Below, in pieces: positions 51,546-59,535 of a stretch of DNA of 64,000 bases. This DNA is from Thermasporomyces sp036564245 (GTDB lineage Bacteria; Actinomycetota; Actinomycetes; Propionibacteriales; Actinopolymorphaceae): assembly GCA_036564245.1 (NCBI GenBank), contig DATCKU010000043.1, positions 1-64,000 on the forward strand, in the 5' to 3' direction. Every line of letters starts with the position of its first letter. Position 1 is the stretch's first letter. Below the pieces are notes generated by a model that saw only the letters and a program-made list of their open reading frames with translations, did not search any database and was not told the origin of the DNA. A program made the translations under genes and the position numbers.

Positions 51546-52514
51546 GTGTTTGCCGCCTACGCAGTACGCCTGAACGCAGAGGACCCGCTTGCCGGCTTGG
51601 AGCTCGGCGAACGCCCCGAGCCCGCGCCAGCTGCCGGATGGACGACGGTCTCCGTACGTGCGGCTGCGCTCAACCACCACGACCTGTGGTCGCTGCGGGG
51701 CGTGGGCCTACGGGAGGACCAGCTCCCGATGATCCTCGGATGTGATGCGTCGGGGGTCGACGCCGAGGGCAACGAGGTTGTCGTCCACGCGGTCGTGAGC
51801 GACCCCGACTGGCGGGGTGACGAAACCCTCGACCCGCGACGATCGCTGCTGTCAGAGCGCTTCCAGGGAACGTTCGCCGAACGGGTGGCCGTGCCCAAGG
51901 CGAACCTGTTGCCCAAGCCGGCCTCGCTGAGCTTCGAGCAGGCAGCGTGCCTGCCGACGTCCTGGCTCACGGCCTACCGCATGCTCTTCGTCCAGTCCGG
52001 GACGCGTCCGGGCGACACCATCCTCGTCCAGGGCGCGGGCGGGGGAGTCTCCACGGCGTTGATCACCCTTGCCAAGGCAACCGGGCGGCGGGTGTGGGTG
52101 ACCAGCAGGGACGAGCGCAAGCGCACCCGTGCGGTGGAGGAGCTGGGAGCCGACGCCGCCTTCGAGCCGGGCGCCCGGTTGCCCGAACGGGTGGACGCGG
52201 TGATGGAGACGGTCGGCGCGGCCACCTGGGCTCACTCGCTGAAGGCCTTGCGTCCGGGCGGGACCGTCGTGGTGTCCGGTGCCACGAGCGGGCCGAACCC
52301 ACCGGCCGAGCTCAACCGCGTCTTCTTCCTCCAGCTGCGCGTCGTCGGATCCACGATGGGAACCCGCGACGAGTTGGCCGCCCTGCTCCGACTGTGTGAC
52401 CAGGCCGGGATCCGCCCGGTCATCGACCAGGTGATGCCCCTGTCGGACGCCCGCAAGGCTTTCGCGGCGATGGACGCCGGCGAGGTCTTCGGAAAGATCG
52501 TGCTGACCATCTGA
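51546..52514 (+). CDS. Zinc-type/quinone-oxidoreductase-like MDR dehydrogenase
   Basis: 322 residues. The N-terminal GroES-like domain reads WTTVSVRAAALNHHDLWSLRGVG with ILGCDASGVDAEGNEV. The Rossmann domain has ILVQGAGGGVSTALITLAKATGRRVWVTSRDERKR. The usual structural-zinc cysteines are absent, so it is likely a zinc-free NADPH quinone or enone reductase. The substrate is unknown. It starts with GTG 51546 and stands 130 bases after malic enzyme. Confidence 0.88.
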   Translation: MFAAYAVRLNAEDPLAGLELGERPEPAPAAGWTTVSVRAAALNHHDLWSLRGVGLREDQLPMILGCDASGVDAEGNEVVVHAVVSDPDWRGDETLDPRRSLLSERFQGTFAERVAVPKANLLPKPASLSFEQAACLPTSWLTAYRMLFVQSGTRPGDTILVQGAGGGVSTALITLAKATGRRVWVTSRDERKRTRAVEELGADAAFEPGARLPERVDAVMETVGAATWAHSLKALRPGGTVVVSGATSGPNPPAELNRVFFLQLRVVGSTMGTRDELAALLRLCDQAGIRPVIDQVMPLSDARKAFAAMDAGEVFGKIVLTI

Positions 52515-52651
52515 GGCAGACCCGGATGCACGTCAGCTCGGTGGTGGCTGGTGCGTCAGCTCGGTGCGTCGATGGCTTTCTGGAGGTTCATGCCGTGACG
52601 TGGGTAGCTCGACGGCAGTGCGCTGCCGGTCCCGGCGGCTAGCGTGATGCC

Positions 52652-53881
52652 ATGGGCAAGCCGCGGGTCCTCGAGGTCGCCGGGCGCGACGTGACCATCA
52701 CCAATCCCGACAAGGTGCTCTTTCCGGACCTCGGCCTCACCAAGCTGGATCTCGTCGAGTACTACCTCTCCGTCGCCGACGGTGCCCTGCGAGGTGTGTG
52801 CGGCCGACCCATGATCCTCAAGCGGTTCGTCAAGGGGATCGACGAGGAGGCCTTCTTCCAGAAGCGAGCACCCGCGAAACGGCCCGAGTGGATCGAGACG
52901 GCCACCTTGCGTTACCGCTCGGGAACCGAGGCCGACGAGGTTGTCGTACGGGATGCTGCCGGCCTCGCCTGGGTGGTCAACCTCGGGTGCATCGATCTCA
53001 ACCCCCATCCGGTACAGGCGGATGACCTCGACCGACCCGACGAGCTGCGGATCGACCTGGATCCGGTGCCAGGAGTCGACTGGCGGCAGATCCTGGACGT
53101 CGCCGCGGTCGTACGGGAGGTGCTGCACGACCATGGCCTGGTCGGCTGGCCCAAGACCTCGGGATCTCGCGGGTTTCACATCTACGCCCGGATCGAGCCT
53201 CGCTGGCTCTTCCGGGAGGTGCGGCTGGCCGCGCAGGCGGTGGCCCGCGAGGTCGAGCGCCGGGCGCCGGACATCGCGACCGCCAAGTGGTGGAAGGAAG
53301 AACGCCACGGCGTCTTCGTCGACTTCAACCAGAACGCCAAGGACCGCACCACCGCCTCGGCCTATTCCGTACGACCGACCCGCGACGCGCGAGTCTCCAC
53401 GCCGCTGACGTGGGACGAGGTGTCCCGCTGCCGGCCGGAGGACTTCACCCTGCCGGCGGTGCTCGAACGCTACGCCGCGATCGGCGATCCCTGGGCCCAG
53501 ATCGACGACCCGGCGTCGGTCGGCTCGCTCGACTCGCTCCTGCAACTGGCCGAAGAGCTGGGTCCGGCCGAAAGGCCCCGTCGGTCCGGCACCAAGACGG
53601 GCAGACGGCAGCCCACGATGCCACTCATCGAGATCGCCCGTGCCAAGACCAAGGCCGAGGCCTTGGAGGGGTTGGAGCGTTGGAAGTCCCGGCATGCCGC
53701 CGTCGTACCGCACCTGAAGCCGGCCGACGTCCTCATCGACGGGATGCGGGGCCGAAGTTCGGTGTGGTACCGGATTCGGGTCAACCTCCAGCACGTGCCC
53801 GAGGACGAGCGACCGCCGCAGGAGCCGCTCGAGGTGGACTACGACCCGTGGGCCGAATACCGCAGGCTCCCGTCGTCTTGA
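52652..53881 (+). CDS. LigD polymerase-domain protein (NHEJ primase/polymerase)
   Basis: 409 residues of the LigD-Pol/PrimPol AEP family: VTITNPDKVLFPDLGLTKLDLVEYY near the N-terminus, the metal-binding acidic pair in DELRIDLDPVPG, GWPKTSGSRGFHIYARI, and VFVDFNQNAKDRTTASAYSVRPTRDARVSTPLTWDEV. It would fill in or extend broken ends with ribonucleotides or deoxynucleotides. The protein lacks the nuclease and ligase modules of full LigD, and neither Ku nor a ligase gene is in the window. It may act with proteins encoded elsewhere. Confidence 0.92.
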   Translation: MGKPRVLEVAGRDVTITNPDKVLFPDLGLTKLDLVEYYLSVADGALRGVCGRPMILKRFVKGIDEEAFFQKRAPAKRPEWIETATLRYRSGTEADEVVVRDAAGLAWVVNLGCIDLNPHPVQADDLDRPDELRIDLDPVPGVDWRQILDVAAVVREVLHDHGLVGWPKTSGSRGFHIYARIEPRWLFREVRLAAQAVAREVERRAPDIATAKWWKEERHGVFVDFNQNAKDRTTASAYSVRPTRDARVSTPLTWDEVSRCRPEDFTLPAVLERYAAIGDPWAQIDDPASVGSLDSLLQLAEELGPAERPRRSGTKTGRRQPTMPLIEIARAKTKAEALEGLERWKSRHAAVVPHLKPADVLIDGMRGRSSVWYRIRVNLQHVPEDERPPQEPLEVDYDPWAEYRRLPSS

Positions 53882-53888
53882 GGACTCC

Positions 53889-55298
53889 TCAGCTGGGCTC
53901 GGAGATGTGGGCCCGAGTGAAGTGACGGCGGAACCATCGAGTGGCCTCGGCTGCGACGACCTCGAGGGTGCCGGGCTCCTCGAAGAGATGTCCCGCCCCC
54001 GGAACGACGCGCAGCTCGTTCTCGCACCCGAGGAGCTCCCTGGCGTACTGGTTGAGCTCGAGCACCAACTCGTCACGACCCCCGACGATCAGAAGCGTCG
54101 GCGCGGTGACGGCTGGGAGGCGCTCCGCTGCGAGATCCGGCCGACCGCCACGAGAGACCACCGCCGAGATCATCGAGCCCAGCTCGGCTGCCGCCGAGAG
54201 CGCGGCCGCGGCGCCCGTGCTGGCCCCGAAGTAGCCGATCCGAACGGCTGGTCCGGCCTCTGGTGGTGTCCGCCCCGGGTGGACCTCGGCCGTCCTCACC
54301 TCGGGCTGGAGCCTGGCGCGCAGCCAGTGCGTGATCTCGATCAGTCGGTCCGAGAGCAGGGAGATGTCGAAGACGTTGCCCCGGTCGAGTTCCTCCTCGG
54401 TGGTGAGCAGGTCGACGAGGAGGCTGCCGAGCCCGGCGGCGTTCAGCTCGGCGGCGACGAAGCGGTTCCGTCGGCTGTGCCTGCTGCTGCCGCTGCCGTG
54501 GGCGAAGATCACCACTCCCGGGGCATCAGGAGGGATGGTCAGATGCCCTTCGAGGTGTGCTGGGCCGGCCTCGACGATCACCTCCTCGTCGATCCGCTCG
54601 CTGGCCCCCTGCGGGCGGGGCCGCTGCCGCGGCACGGATGCGCGGGCCAGCAGCTCGCTGACCTCCTCGTCTGAGGTCTGGGTGAAGTCGGCGTAAAACT
54701 GCCCGATCGCGTAGAACGACGACGGTGTGCTCAAGCACACAACGCGGGAGGCGACGCCCTCCAGGTCCCGCGCGACCGAGGGTGCCGCGACCGGTGTCGC
54801 GAGGATGATCCGTCGTGCGCCGCGGCTGCGCACGACGGCACACGCGGCGCGAGCCGTGGCCCCGGTGGCGATGCCGTCGTCGACGATCACGACCGTCTTT
54901 CCCGCGATGTCGACGGGACGTCGCCCGCCCCGGAATCGTGTGATCCTGCGTTCCAGCTCCTGCCGTTCCCGCTGTTCGACCTCGGCGAGCTCGGCGTCGC
55001 TCACCTGGGCCGCGCGCACGATGTTCTGGTCGACGACCCGAGCGCCGTTCTCCCCGATGGCTCCCATCGCGAGCTCGGGTTGGGTGGGTACGCCGAGTTT
55101 GCGTACGACCAGAACATCGAGCGGGGCCTCGAGGGCAGTCGCGACCTGGAAACCGACCGGGACGCCGCCGCGCGGCAGCGCCAGCACCACGACGTCGCGG
55201 CTGGGGCGCTCTGTCTCGGCACGGCCGGTTTCTTGGGCCAGCACGTCCCGCACGCGTTCGGCGAGAAGGCGACCTGCTTCGACGCGATTTCGGAACAT
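53889..55298 (-). CDS. Phosphoribosyltransferase fused to dienelactone-hydrolase-like alpha/beta hydrolase
   Basis: 469 residues in two domains. Residues ~1-225 form a type I phosphoribosyltransferase-like domain with VLALPRGGVPVGFQVA, VRKLGVPTQPELAMGAIGENG and the PRPP loop VVIVDDGIATGATARAAC. Residues ~240-465 are an alpha/beta hydrolase with VVIFAHGSGSSRHSRRNRFVAAEL, the nucleophile elbow YFGASTGAAAAL, VGGRDELVLEL and GAGHLFEEPG for the acid and His. Such fusions are widespread in actinobacteria without known substrate. It is divergent from the riboswitch-hsp20 unit and converges on the polymerase gene with only seven bases between stops. Confidence 0.88.
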   Translation of the reverse strand: MFRNRVEAGRLLAERVRDVLAQETGRAETERPSRDVVVLALPRGGVPVGFQVATALEAPLDVLVVRKLGVPTQPELAMGAIGENGARVVDQNIVRAAQVSDAELAEVEQRERQELERRITRFRGGRRPVDIAGKTVVIVDDGIATGATARAACAVVRSRGARRIILATPVAAPSVARDLEGVASRVVCLSTPSSFYAIGQFYADFTQTSDEEVSELLARASVPRQRPRPQGASERIDEEVIVEAGPAHLEGHLTIPPDAPGVVIFAHGSGSSRHSRRNRFVAAELNAAGLGSLLVDLLTTEEELDRGNVFDISLLSDRLIEITHWLRARLQPEVRTAEVHPGRTPPEAGPAVRIGYFGASTGAAAALSAAAELGSMISAVVSRGGRPDLAAERLPAVTAPTLLIVGGRDELVLELNQYARELLGCENELRVVPGAGHLFEEPGTLEVVAAEATRWFRRHFTRAHISEPS

Positions 55299-55462
55299 CC
55301 ATCCTCACCCACGAGGCGTCCTTGCGGTCATTCAATGCCATTGTTGCGGCGACCGCATGGAGTACCCGCCTGTCGAAGCCGGCCCAGACGCCACTTCGAG
55401 GACGGGACCTTCGTCCCTGTACCGCGTTGTGCGGCGCGAGAAGCATGACCAATGAGGCCTGT

Positions 55463-55570
55463 GGAACATGCGAGGGAGCCCGCGAAGGGCTGAGAGGCCG
55501 AAGAATCGAAAGATTCGACGGCGACCTCCAGTACCTGATCCGGGTAATGCCGGCGAAGGGAAAGTGTTCC
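55463..55570 (+). promoter_or_regulatory. TPP (thiamine pyrophosphate, THI-box) riboswitch
   Basis: The conserved elements are all present in order. GGGAGCCC and the pyrimidine-sensing CTGAGA (55490-55495) come first. A variable P3a hairpin GAATC-GAAA-GATTC (55503-55516) follows. Then come ACCTGATC (55533-55540) and CGGGTAATGCCGGCG (55541-55555) ending in AAGGGAAA. Outer strands GGAACA (55463-55468) and TGTTCC (55565-55570) close the P1 helix. It matches actinobacterial TPP aptamers very closely. It reads toward the Hsp20 gene, whose start is 62 bases downstream, and no thiamine gene is nearby. Confidence 0.93.
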
Positions 55571-55573
55571 GCA

Positions 55574-55632
55574 GGTCGTTCCTGTTTCCGGCTCGGGACG
55601 ATCCAGTGCCCCGCACGCAAGGGAGGACGATC
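55574..55632 (+). promoter_or_regulatory. Putative riboswitch expression platform with duplicated GGACGATC
   Basis: GGTCGTTC (55574-55581), directly after the aptamer, can pair with either of two identical copies of GGACGATC, at 55596-55603 and at 55625-55632. The second copy runs from inside the ribosome binding site GGGAGG (55621-55626) to the base before the ATG. Pairing with the second copy would hide the site; pairing with the first would free it. This is a by-eye fold, including wobble pairs. Confidence 0.5.
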
Positions 55633-56058
55633 ATGTCGCTGGTCAGGCGGGAACCGACGAGATGGGGACAGCTCGTCGACTGGATGGAGGAAGAGCTGCT
55701 CCCGATGCCATTCCTTCGGTCGTTCGGCACGCGACATGTGATCCGTCTCGAGGACTACATCGACGACAAGGACTATGTCGTGCGTGCGGAGCTTCCCGGG
55801 ATCGACCCAGATCGCGACCTCGACATCACGGTGGGCGATGGCACCCTCACGCTCAACGTGGAACGTCGTGAGGAGCGGCGGGACACCCACCGGTCGGAGT
55901 TCCGGTACGGAAGGTTCCACCGCAGCGTGTCGCTGCCGCCCGGGGCTGACGAGGACGACGTTCGCGCGACCTACCACAACGGCATCCTCGAGGTCCGAGT
56001 CGGTCTGAAGGAGCCGGAAAAGGGCGAGGTGAAGCACATTCCCATCGCCAAAGGCTGA
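55633..56058 (+). CDS. Hsp20/alpha-crystallin family small heat-shock protein
   Basis: 141 residues. After a short N-terminal arm (MSLVRREPTRWGQLVDWMEEELLP) comes the alpha-crystallin domain: VIRLEDYIDDKDYVVRAELPGIDPDRDLDITVGDGTLTLNVERRE, FRYGRFHRSVSLPPGADEDDVRATYHNGILEVRVGL. It ends in KHIPIAKG, which supplies the IxI-like tail. It holds unfolded proteins without ATP. The ATG has GGGAGG six bases upstream. Its leader is a TPP riboswitch, an unexpected pairing for this family. Confidence 0.93.
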   Translation: MSLVRREPTRWGQLVDWMEEELLPMPFLRSFGTRHVIRLEDYIDDKDYVVRAELPGIDPDRDLDITVGDGTLTLNVERREERRDTHRSEFRYGRFHRSVSLPPGADEDDVRATYHNGILEVRVGLKEPEKGEVKHIPIAKG

Positions 56059-56172
56059 GCGCATCGGGCGGCTTGCGATCCGTCCGGAGGTTTGCCGGCA
56101 CCGCATCAGGCCCTCGGGTCATCAGGTTTCGTACGCGTGTATGGCCGCATGTCGGTCCGCTACGCTGTTGGA

Positions 56173-57234
56173 ATGCCGCGAGGCCTGGTCCTGAAGGCTC
56201 CAAGGGTCTTGGAGTTCGTCGACATCGAGTCCCGTCCCTTGCGTGACGGCGAGATCCGGTTGAGAAGTCTGGTCAGTGGGATCAGTCATGGTACGGAGCT
56301 GAACCTCTACCGTGGCACGGCGCCGTTCGCTACGCGTACGTTCGACACCGACCTGCGGGTGTTCGTACCGCGGACGCAACCGGGTTCGCCGGCTCGACTG
56401 GGATACGACCTGGTGGGCGAGGTGGTGGAGGTCGGACCAGGTGTGGAGGGCGTGGAGATCGGCGACATCTTCCATGCTGGCCAGCCGCATCAGGAAGAGG
56501 CGATCGTACGACTCGACGAATCCGGCGACGCCTATCCGCCGTGCAAGCTCCCACGCCAGGACGTACATCGTGGGATCTTTGCCAGCCTGGCCAGCGTGGC
56601 GCTGTACGCGGTCCATGACGCGCAGATCAAGGTCGGGGACACCGTTGTGGTCTTCGGCGGTGGGGTGATCGGACAGCTGGTGTGCCAGCTTGCCCGCCTC
56701 GCCGGCGCGACCGTCGTGATGCTCGTGGAACCGCGCGCCGAGCGGCGACATGTCGCTGCAGACCTCGGCGTGACCGAGACGCTGGACCCAGGCGCCACGA
56801 GCATGCCGGTCGGCTACGAGGTCAAGCGGGCCTTGGGCGATCGTGGTGCCGACATCGCGATCGAGACGTCCGGCACGTATCCCGGACTGCACGGCGCCAT
56901 CGCCTCGGTCGGCGTGGGTGGCACGGTCGTGGCCGCAGGGTACTACCAAGGAGGCGGCACAGAGCTGCGGCTGGGCGAGGAGTGGCACCACAACAGACCC
57001 AATCTCGTGTCCAGCATGGGAGTCTGGGGTTGTCCGCACCGCAGCTATCCGTTGTGGGATCGGAAGCGGGTCATGCGGACGGTCGTCGATCTCATCTACT
57101 CGGATCGGCTGATCGTGGAGCCGCTGCTCAGCGAGTCGATTCCATTCGACGATGCTCCGGAGGCCTACAAGCGTCTGGACGAGGATCCAGGTAGCGCGCT
57201 CAGGATCGCCCTGACGTATACATCTGCAACCTGA
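56173..57234 (+). CDS. Zinc-binding MDR-family dehydrogenase
   Basis: 353 residues with GroES-like and Rossmann domains: IRLRSLVSGISHGTELNLYRG, GYDLVGEVVEVGPGVEGVEIGD, VVVFGGGVIGQLVCQLARLAGATVVMLVEPRAERR, then a sorbitol/threonine dehydrogenase-like C-terminus. The first catalytic-zinc Cys position is replaced (SGISHGTE), as in bacteriochlorophyllide- or sugar-type relatives, so the metal site may be altered. The role is unknown. Its last 35 bases overlap the convergent MEDS-domain gene. The start (56173) is uncertain; ATG 56149 is in frame. Confidence 0.85.
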   Translation: MPRGLVLKAPRVLEFVDIESRPLRDGEIRLRSLVSGISHGTELNLYRGTAPFATRTFDTDLRVFVPRTQPGSPARLGYDLVGEVVEVGPGVEGVEIGDIFHAGQPHQEEAIVRLDESGDAYPPCKLPRQDVHRGIFASLASVALYAVHDAQIKVGDTVVVFGGGVIGQLVCQLARLAGATVVMLVEPRAERRHVAADLGVTETLDPGATSMPVGYEVKRALGDRGADIAIETSGTYPGLHGAIASVGVGGTVVAAGYYQGGGTELRLGEEWHHNRPNLVSSMGVWGCPHRSYPLWDRKRVMRTVVDLIYSDRLIVEPLLSESIPFDDAPEAYKRLDEDPGSALRIALTYTSAT

Positions 57235-58168
57235 CCGTGGTGCCGTCAGCGTCGGAGTAGAGGTCGGAGACGTCACACAGCTGGTGCGCGATCAGCAGGC
57301 CCCGACCCGTCGGACTGGTCGGGTCTGCGAGCCGGCGTCCAGCAAGCGGGTCGCGGAGTTGGCCGCGGTCACGAATCTCGCAGGTGAACGTCGGTTCGGT
57401 GTGCCACCAGCGGATGTACCCAGGCTGACCGGTATGCACGGCCGTGTTGGTCACGACCTCGCTCACCGCGAGCTCGAGGTCGTCGACCTTCTGCCGGTCG
57501 AGACCGCTTGCCTCGGCGGCCCGCCTGATCTCGTGGCGGACGTGCCGCAGGCCGCCTGGCCCGTAGGGCATCCCGTGCGCCTCGCGCGGAACAGGTTCCA
57601 AGTGCTGGGCGCAGGCCCTCGCCACCTCGAGCGGGTCCCGATAACGGGGGTTCACCTCACCGCCGTGCGGCCAGGTCAGGATGGGGTGGGTGTGCGTGGC
57701 AGCCTCGAGCACGTCGCGCTGATGGCGGCCCGCGTCGTACGGACACAGGATGTGCATCGACTGCTCGGCGAAGGCCAGGTTGACGAGAGCTTCGTGGTGG
57801 ATGCCGGCGATCTTCTCGCTTCGGGTGCGTTCCGGCCACATGGATTCACAGATGACGGCGACCGGCAGCGCGTGGTCGTGATCGCAGAAGTCCGCCAGGA
57901 TGCAGGGAATGATGCACGAGGGATTCCGTCCGGTCTCGGCCAGGTCGGCGAAGTGGGCGAGCTTCGTGGAGTCGCCGAGGGCGCCTCGGATCGCGTCGAG
58001 TCGTGGCTGCGGCACTGCCACCAGCGTGGCACGTCCCCTGGTGAGCGCGGACCGGACGAAGGTCGTGGTCGCCGCAAGGTATTCGTCGAGACTGGTGTAG
58101 AAGAACGCCTCGTGACGGAGCGGTGGCAGCGGTGGCGAGGACTCGAGATCGTTGTCGAGATCGTTCAT
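57200..58168 (-). CDS. MEDS/HATPase anti-sigma-type regulatory protein (RsbA-like)
   Basis: 322 residues. The N-terminal MEDS (MEthanogen/methylotroph DcmR sensory) domain reads LRHEAFFYTSLDEYLAATTTFVRSALTRGRATLVAVPQPRLDAIRGAL with SMWPERTRSE and MHILCPYDAG. A C-terminal HATPase_c/RsbW-like domain has DDLELAVSEVVTNTAVHTG (N box), CEIRDRGQLRDPLAG and GRGLLIAHQLCD. This domain pair is typical of actinobacterial RsbA-like anti-sigma kinases. A sigma partner is not adjacent; SigF at 44.5 kb is a candidate. GTG 58189 is an alternative start. Confidence 0.88.
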   Translation of the reverse strand: MNDLDNDLESSPPLPPLRHEAFFYTSLDEYLAATTTFVRSALTRGRATLVAVPQPRLDAIRGALGDSTKLAHFADLAETGRNPSCIIPCILADFCDHDHALPVAVICESMWPERTRSEKIAGIHHEALVNLAFAEQSMHILCPYDAGRHQRDVLEAATHTHPILTWPHGGEVNPRYRDPLEVARACAQHLEPVPREAHGMPYGPGGLRHVRHEIRRAAEASGLDRQKVDDLELAVSEVVTNTAVHTGQPGYIRWWHTEPTFTCEIRDRGQLRDPLAGRRLADPTSPTGRGLLIAHQLCDVSDLYSDADGTTVRLQMYTSGRS

Positions 58169-58189
58169 GCCTGGTCCATGGCGAGTCAC

Positions 58190-58857
58190 GACCGGAGGGG
58201 ACGGTCATGCGTACGGTATTCCATGCCCGGCCCACCGCCGACGAAAACCTTGCCCTCCCTCACGAAATGACCACGTTAGGTGGGCGTTCACACGCTGTCG
58301 GCGGCTTACATCCGGGGGGTGGGTACGAATTCCCGCGCAGGGTTGATCCCGGACCTGCAGGTCAGGGCAGGGGTGGCGCCGCTGGGTGCCGATCGCTACG
58401 CCCCGTCGCAGCGCGGCACTACCGCGGACGGGGTGCCTCGAAGGTACCGGAAGTGCCGTGTCACGCGTCACATGGTCCGGGCTGCCAGCCGATGCTGTGC
58501 GCCCAGTCGTCGGCCTGGCGGTGATCTGCCACATGACGACGCCTTTGGCGTCGGTGCAGGCGCGCGTTCATCGTGCGGATGCGAGGCGGCGCACCGGCGC
58601 TTGACCACAGCGTGCTCGGCAGCACCTGCGGCATGCTCACTTCACGAAAGAGCGAGGGAAACTGCTCGCAGAAGCCTCCGGCACGCCGTGCGTGGACGTG
58701 CGTCCCGCGCCGCCCGGCCTCCCATTGTGCGCACGTCCCATCCGATGGCCGCATTTATGGCGGCGTTCGGCATGAGCTGGAGCCTCGTTGCCGGAAAGCC
58801 TCGAAGCCTTGGACGGATCGAGGCTTTCCGGAACGCGCTGCAATCAGGACCGTCGCA
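58190..58857. other. Gene-free stretch of about 670 bases
   Basis: No open frame here has natural composition together with a ribosome binding site and recognisable similarity. A frame at 58207 on the plus strand follows GGAGGGG, but its protein is Gly/Arg/Pro-rich and looks random. The stretch borders genes with broken frames and may be decayed sequence. Confidence 0.45.
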
Positions 58858-59205
58858 TCAGGACCTGTCCGGACCCGTGGAGACGGGAAACGGCGGCATG
58901 GTGAGCGGTAAGGCGGCGAGCCGCAACAGCACAAGCGGATTGTCGTCTCCTGCCGTCTTGTTGAGGCGGAGCCGTCCGCAGTCGACGCATCGGTGGATGA
59001 GCACCCAGCGACCCTTTCCGCGTACCGTCACCGCGATGGGCTCCATGCCGCCAGAGCAATGCGCCTGACGGTCACCGGGTACGTTGCGGTCGAGGTGCTT
59101 CGACCAGAGGCAGTTGGGGCAATGGTTGCGATGCGACGTGCCAGGCGCGTCAAGCGATACCGCTACGCCGCAATGTGTGCATCGAAACGATCGTGTGAAA
59201 GCCAA
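58858..59205 (-). CDS. RNHCP-domain protein, start possibly frameshifted
   Basis: 115 residues from a TTG at 59205. The domain is plain: FRCTHCGVAVSLDAPGTSHRNHCPNCLWSKHLD, NVPGDRQAHCSGGMEPIAV, WVLIHRCVDCGRLRLNKTAGDDNPLVLLRLA, with five Cys/His pairs likely to bind zinc. The role of RNHCP proteins is unknown. Upstream, a strong AAAGGAGG (59260-59253) sits six bases before ATG 59246, but that ATG is in another frame and its frame stops after 27 codons. Either a one-base change has separated the natural start from the domain, or the ATG begins a short leader peptide and translation restarts at TTG 59205 (AAAGG six bases before). Confidence 0.75.
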   Translation of the reverse strand: MAFTRSFRCTHCGVAVSLDAPGTSHRNHCPNCLWSKHLDRNVPGDRQAHCSGGMEPIAVTVRGKGRWVLIHRCVDCGRLRLNKTAGDDNPLVLLRLAALPLTMPPFPVSTGPDRS

Positions 59206-59535
59206 GGCAGACCTTTCAAGGCGAGAACGGTAAACGACACAGACATCACTCGCCTCCTTTCGGTCTGTCGTACGGAAGGGCCACCAGCACACAGACCCGC
59301 TGTTGACGCGTCAAGCGCCTTGACGTGGTCTTCGGCGTGAGGTAGCCCGAACGGGACTCGCCTATTCTACGCGCTGCCGTGCGAACCCCGGGTCACGGTG
59401 GAGCCCATCGCTGCGGCCTGCATCTTCATCGCGGCGCCGTGGCGCACACGCCGTGTCCGGAAGCAGAAGCCTCGCCGAATGGTCCAGGCCGCAGCGCCAT
59501 GTGCCAGAGGTGCGCCGATCCGGAGGTGGCACGAT
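59206..59535. other. Intergenic region between RNHCP gene and phosphotransferase pseudogene
   Basis: About 330 bases. It contains the strong ribosome binding site and 27-codon frame described with the RNHCP gene (59246-59163, partly overlapping it). Otherwise I see no gene or structured element. Confidence 0.4.

Noticed and set aside
58207..58520. Plus-strand frame starting MRTVFHARPTADENLAL with a GGAGGGG upstream
   Set aside because: The start signal is acceptable but the protein is unlike any natural composition after the first 30 residues and I see no similarity.
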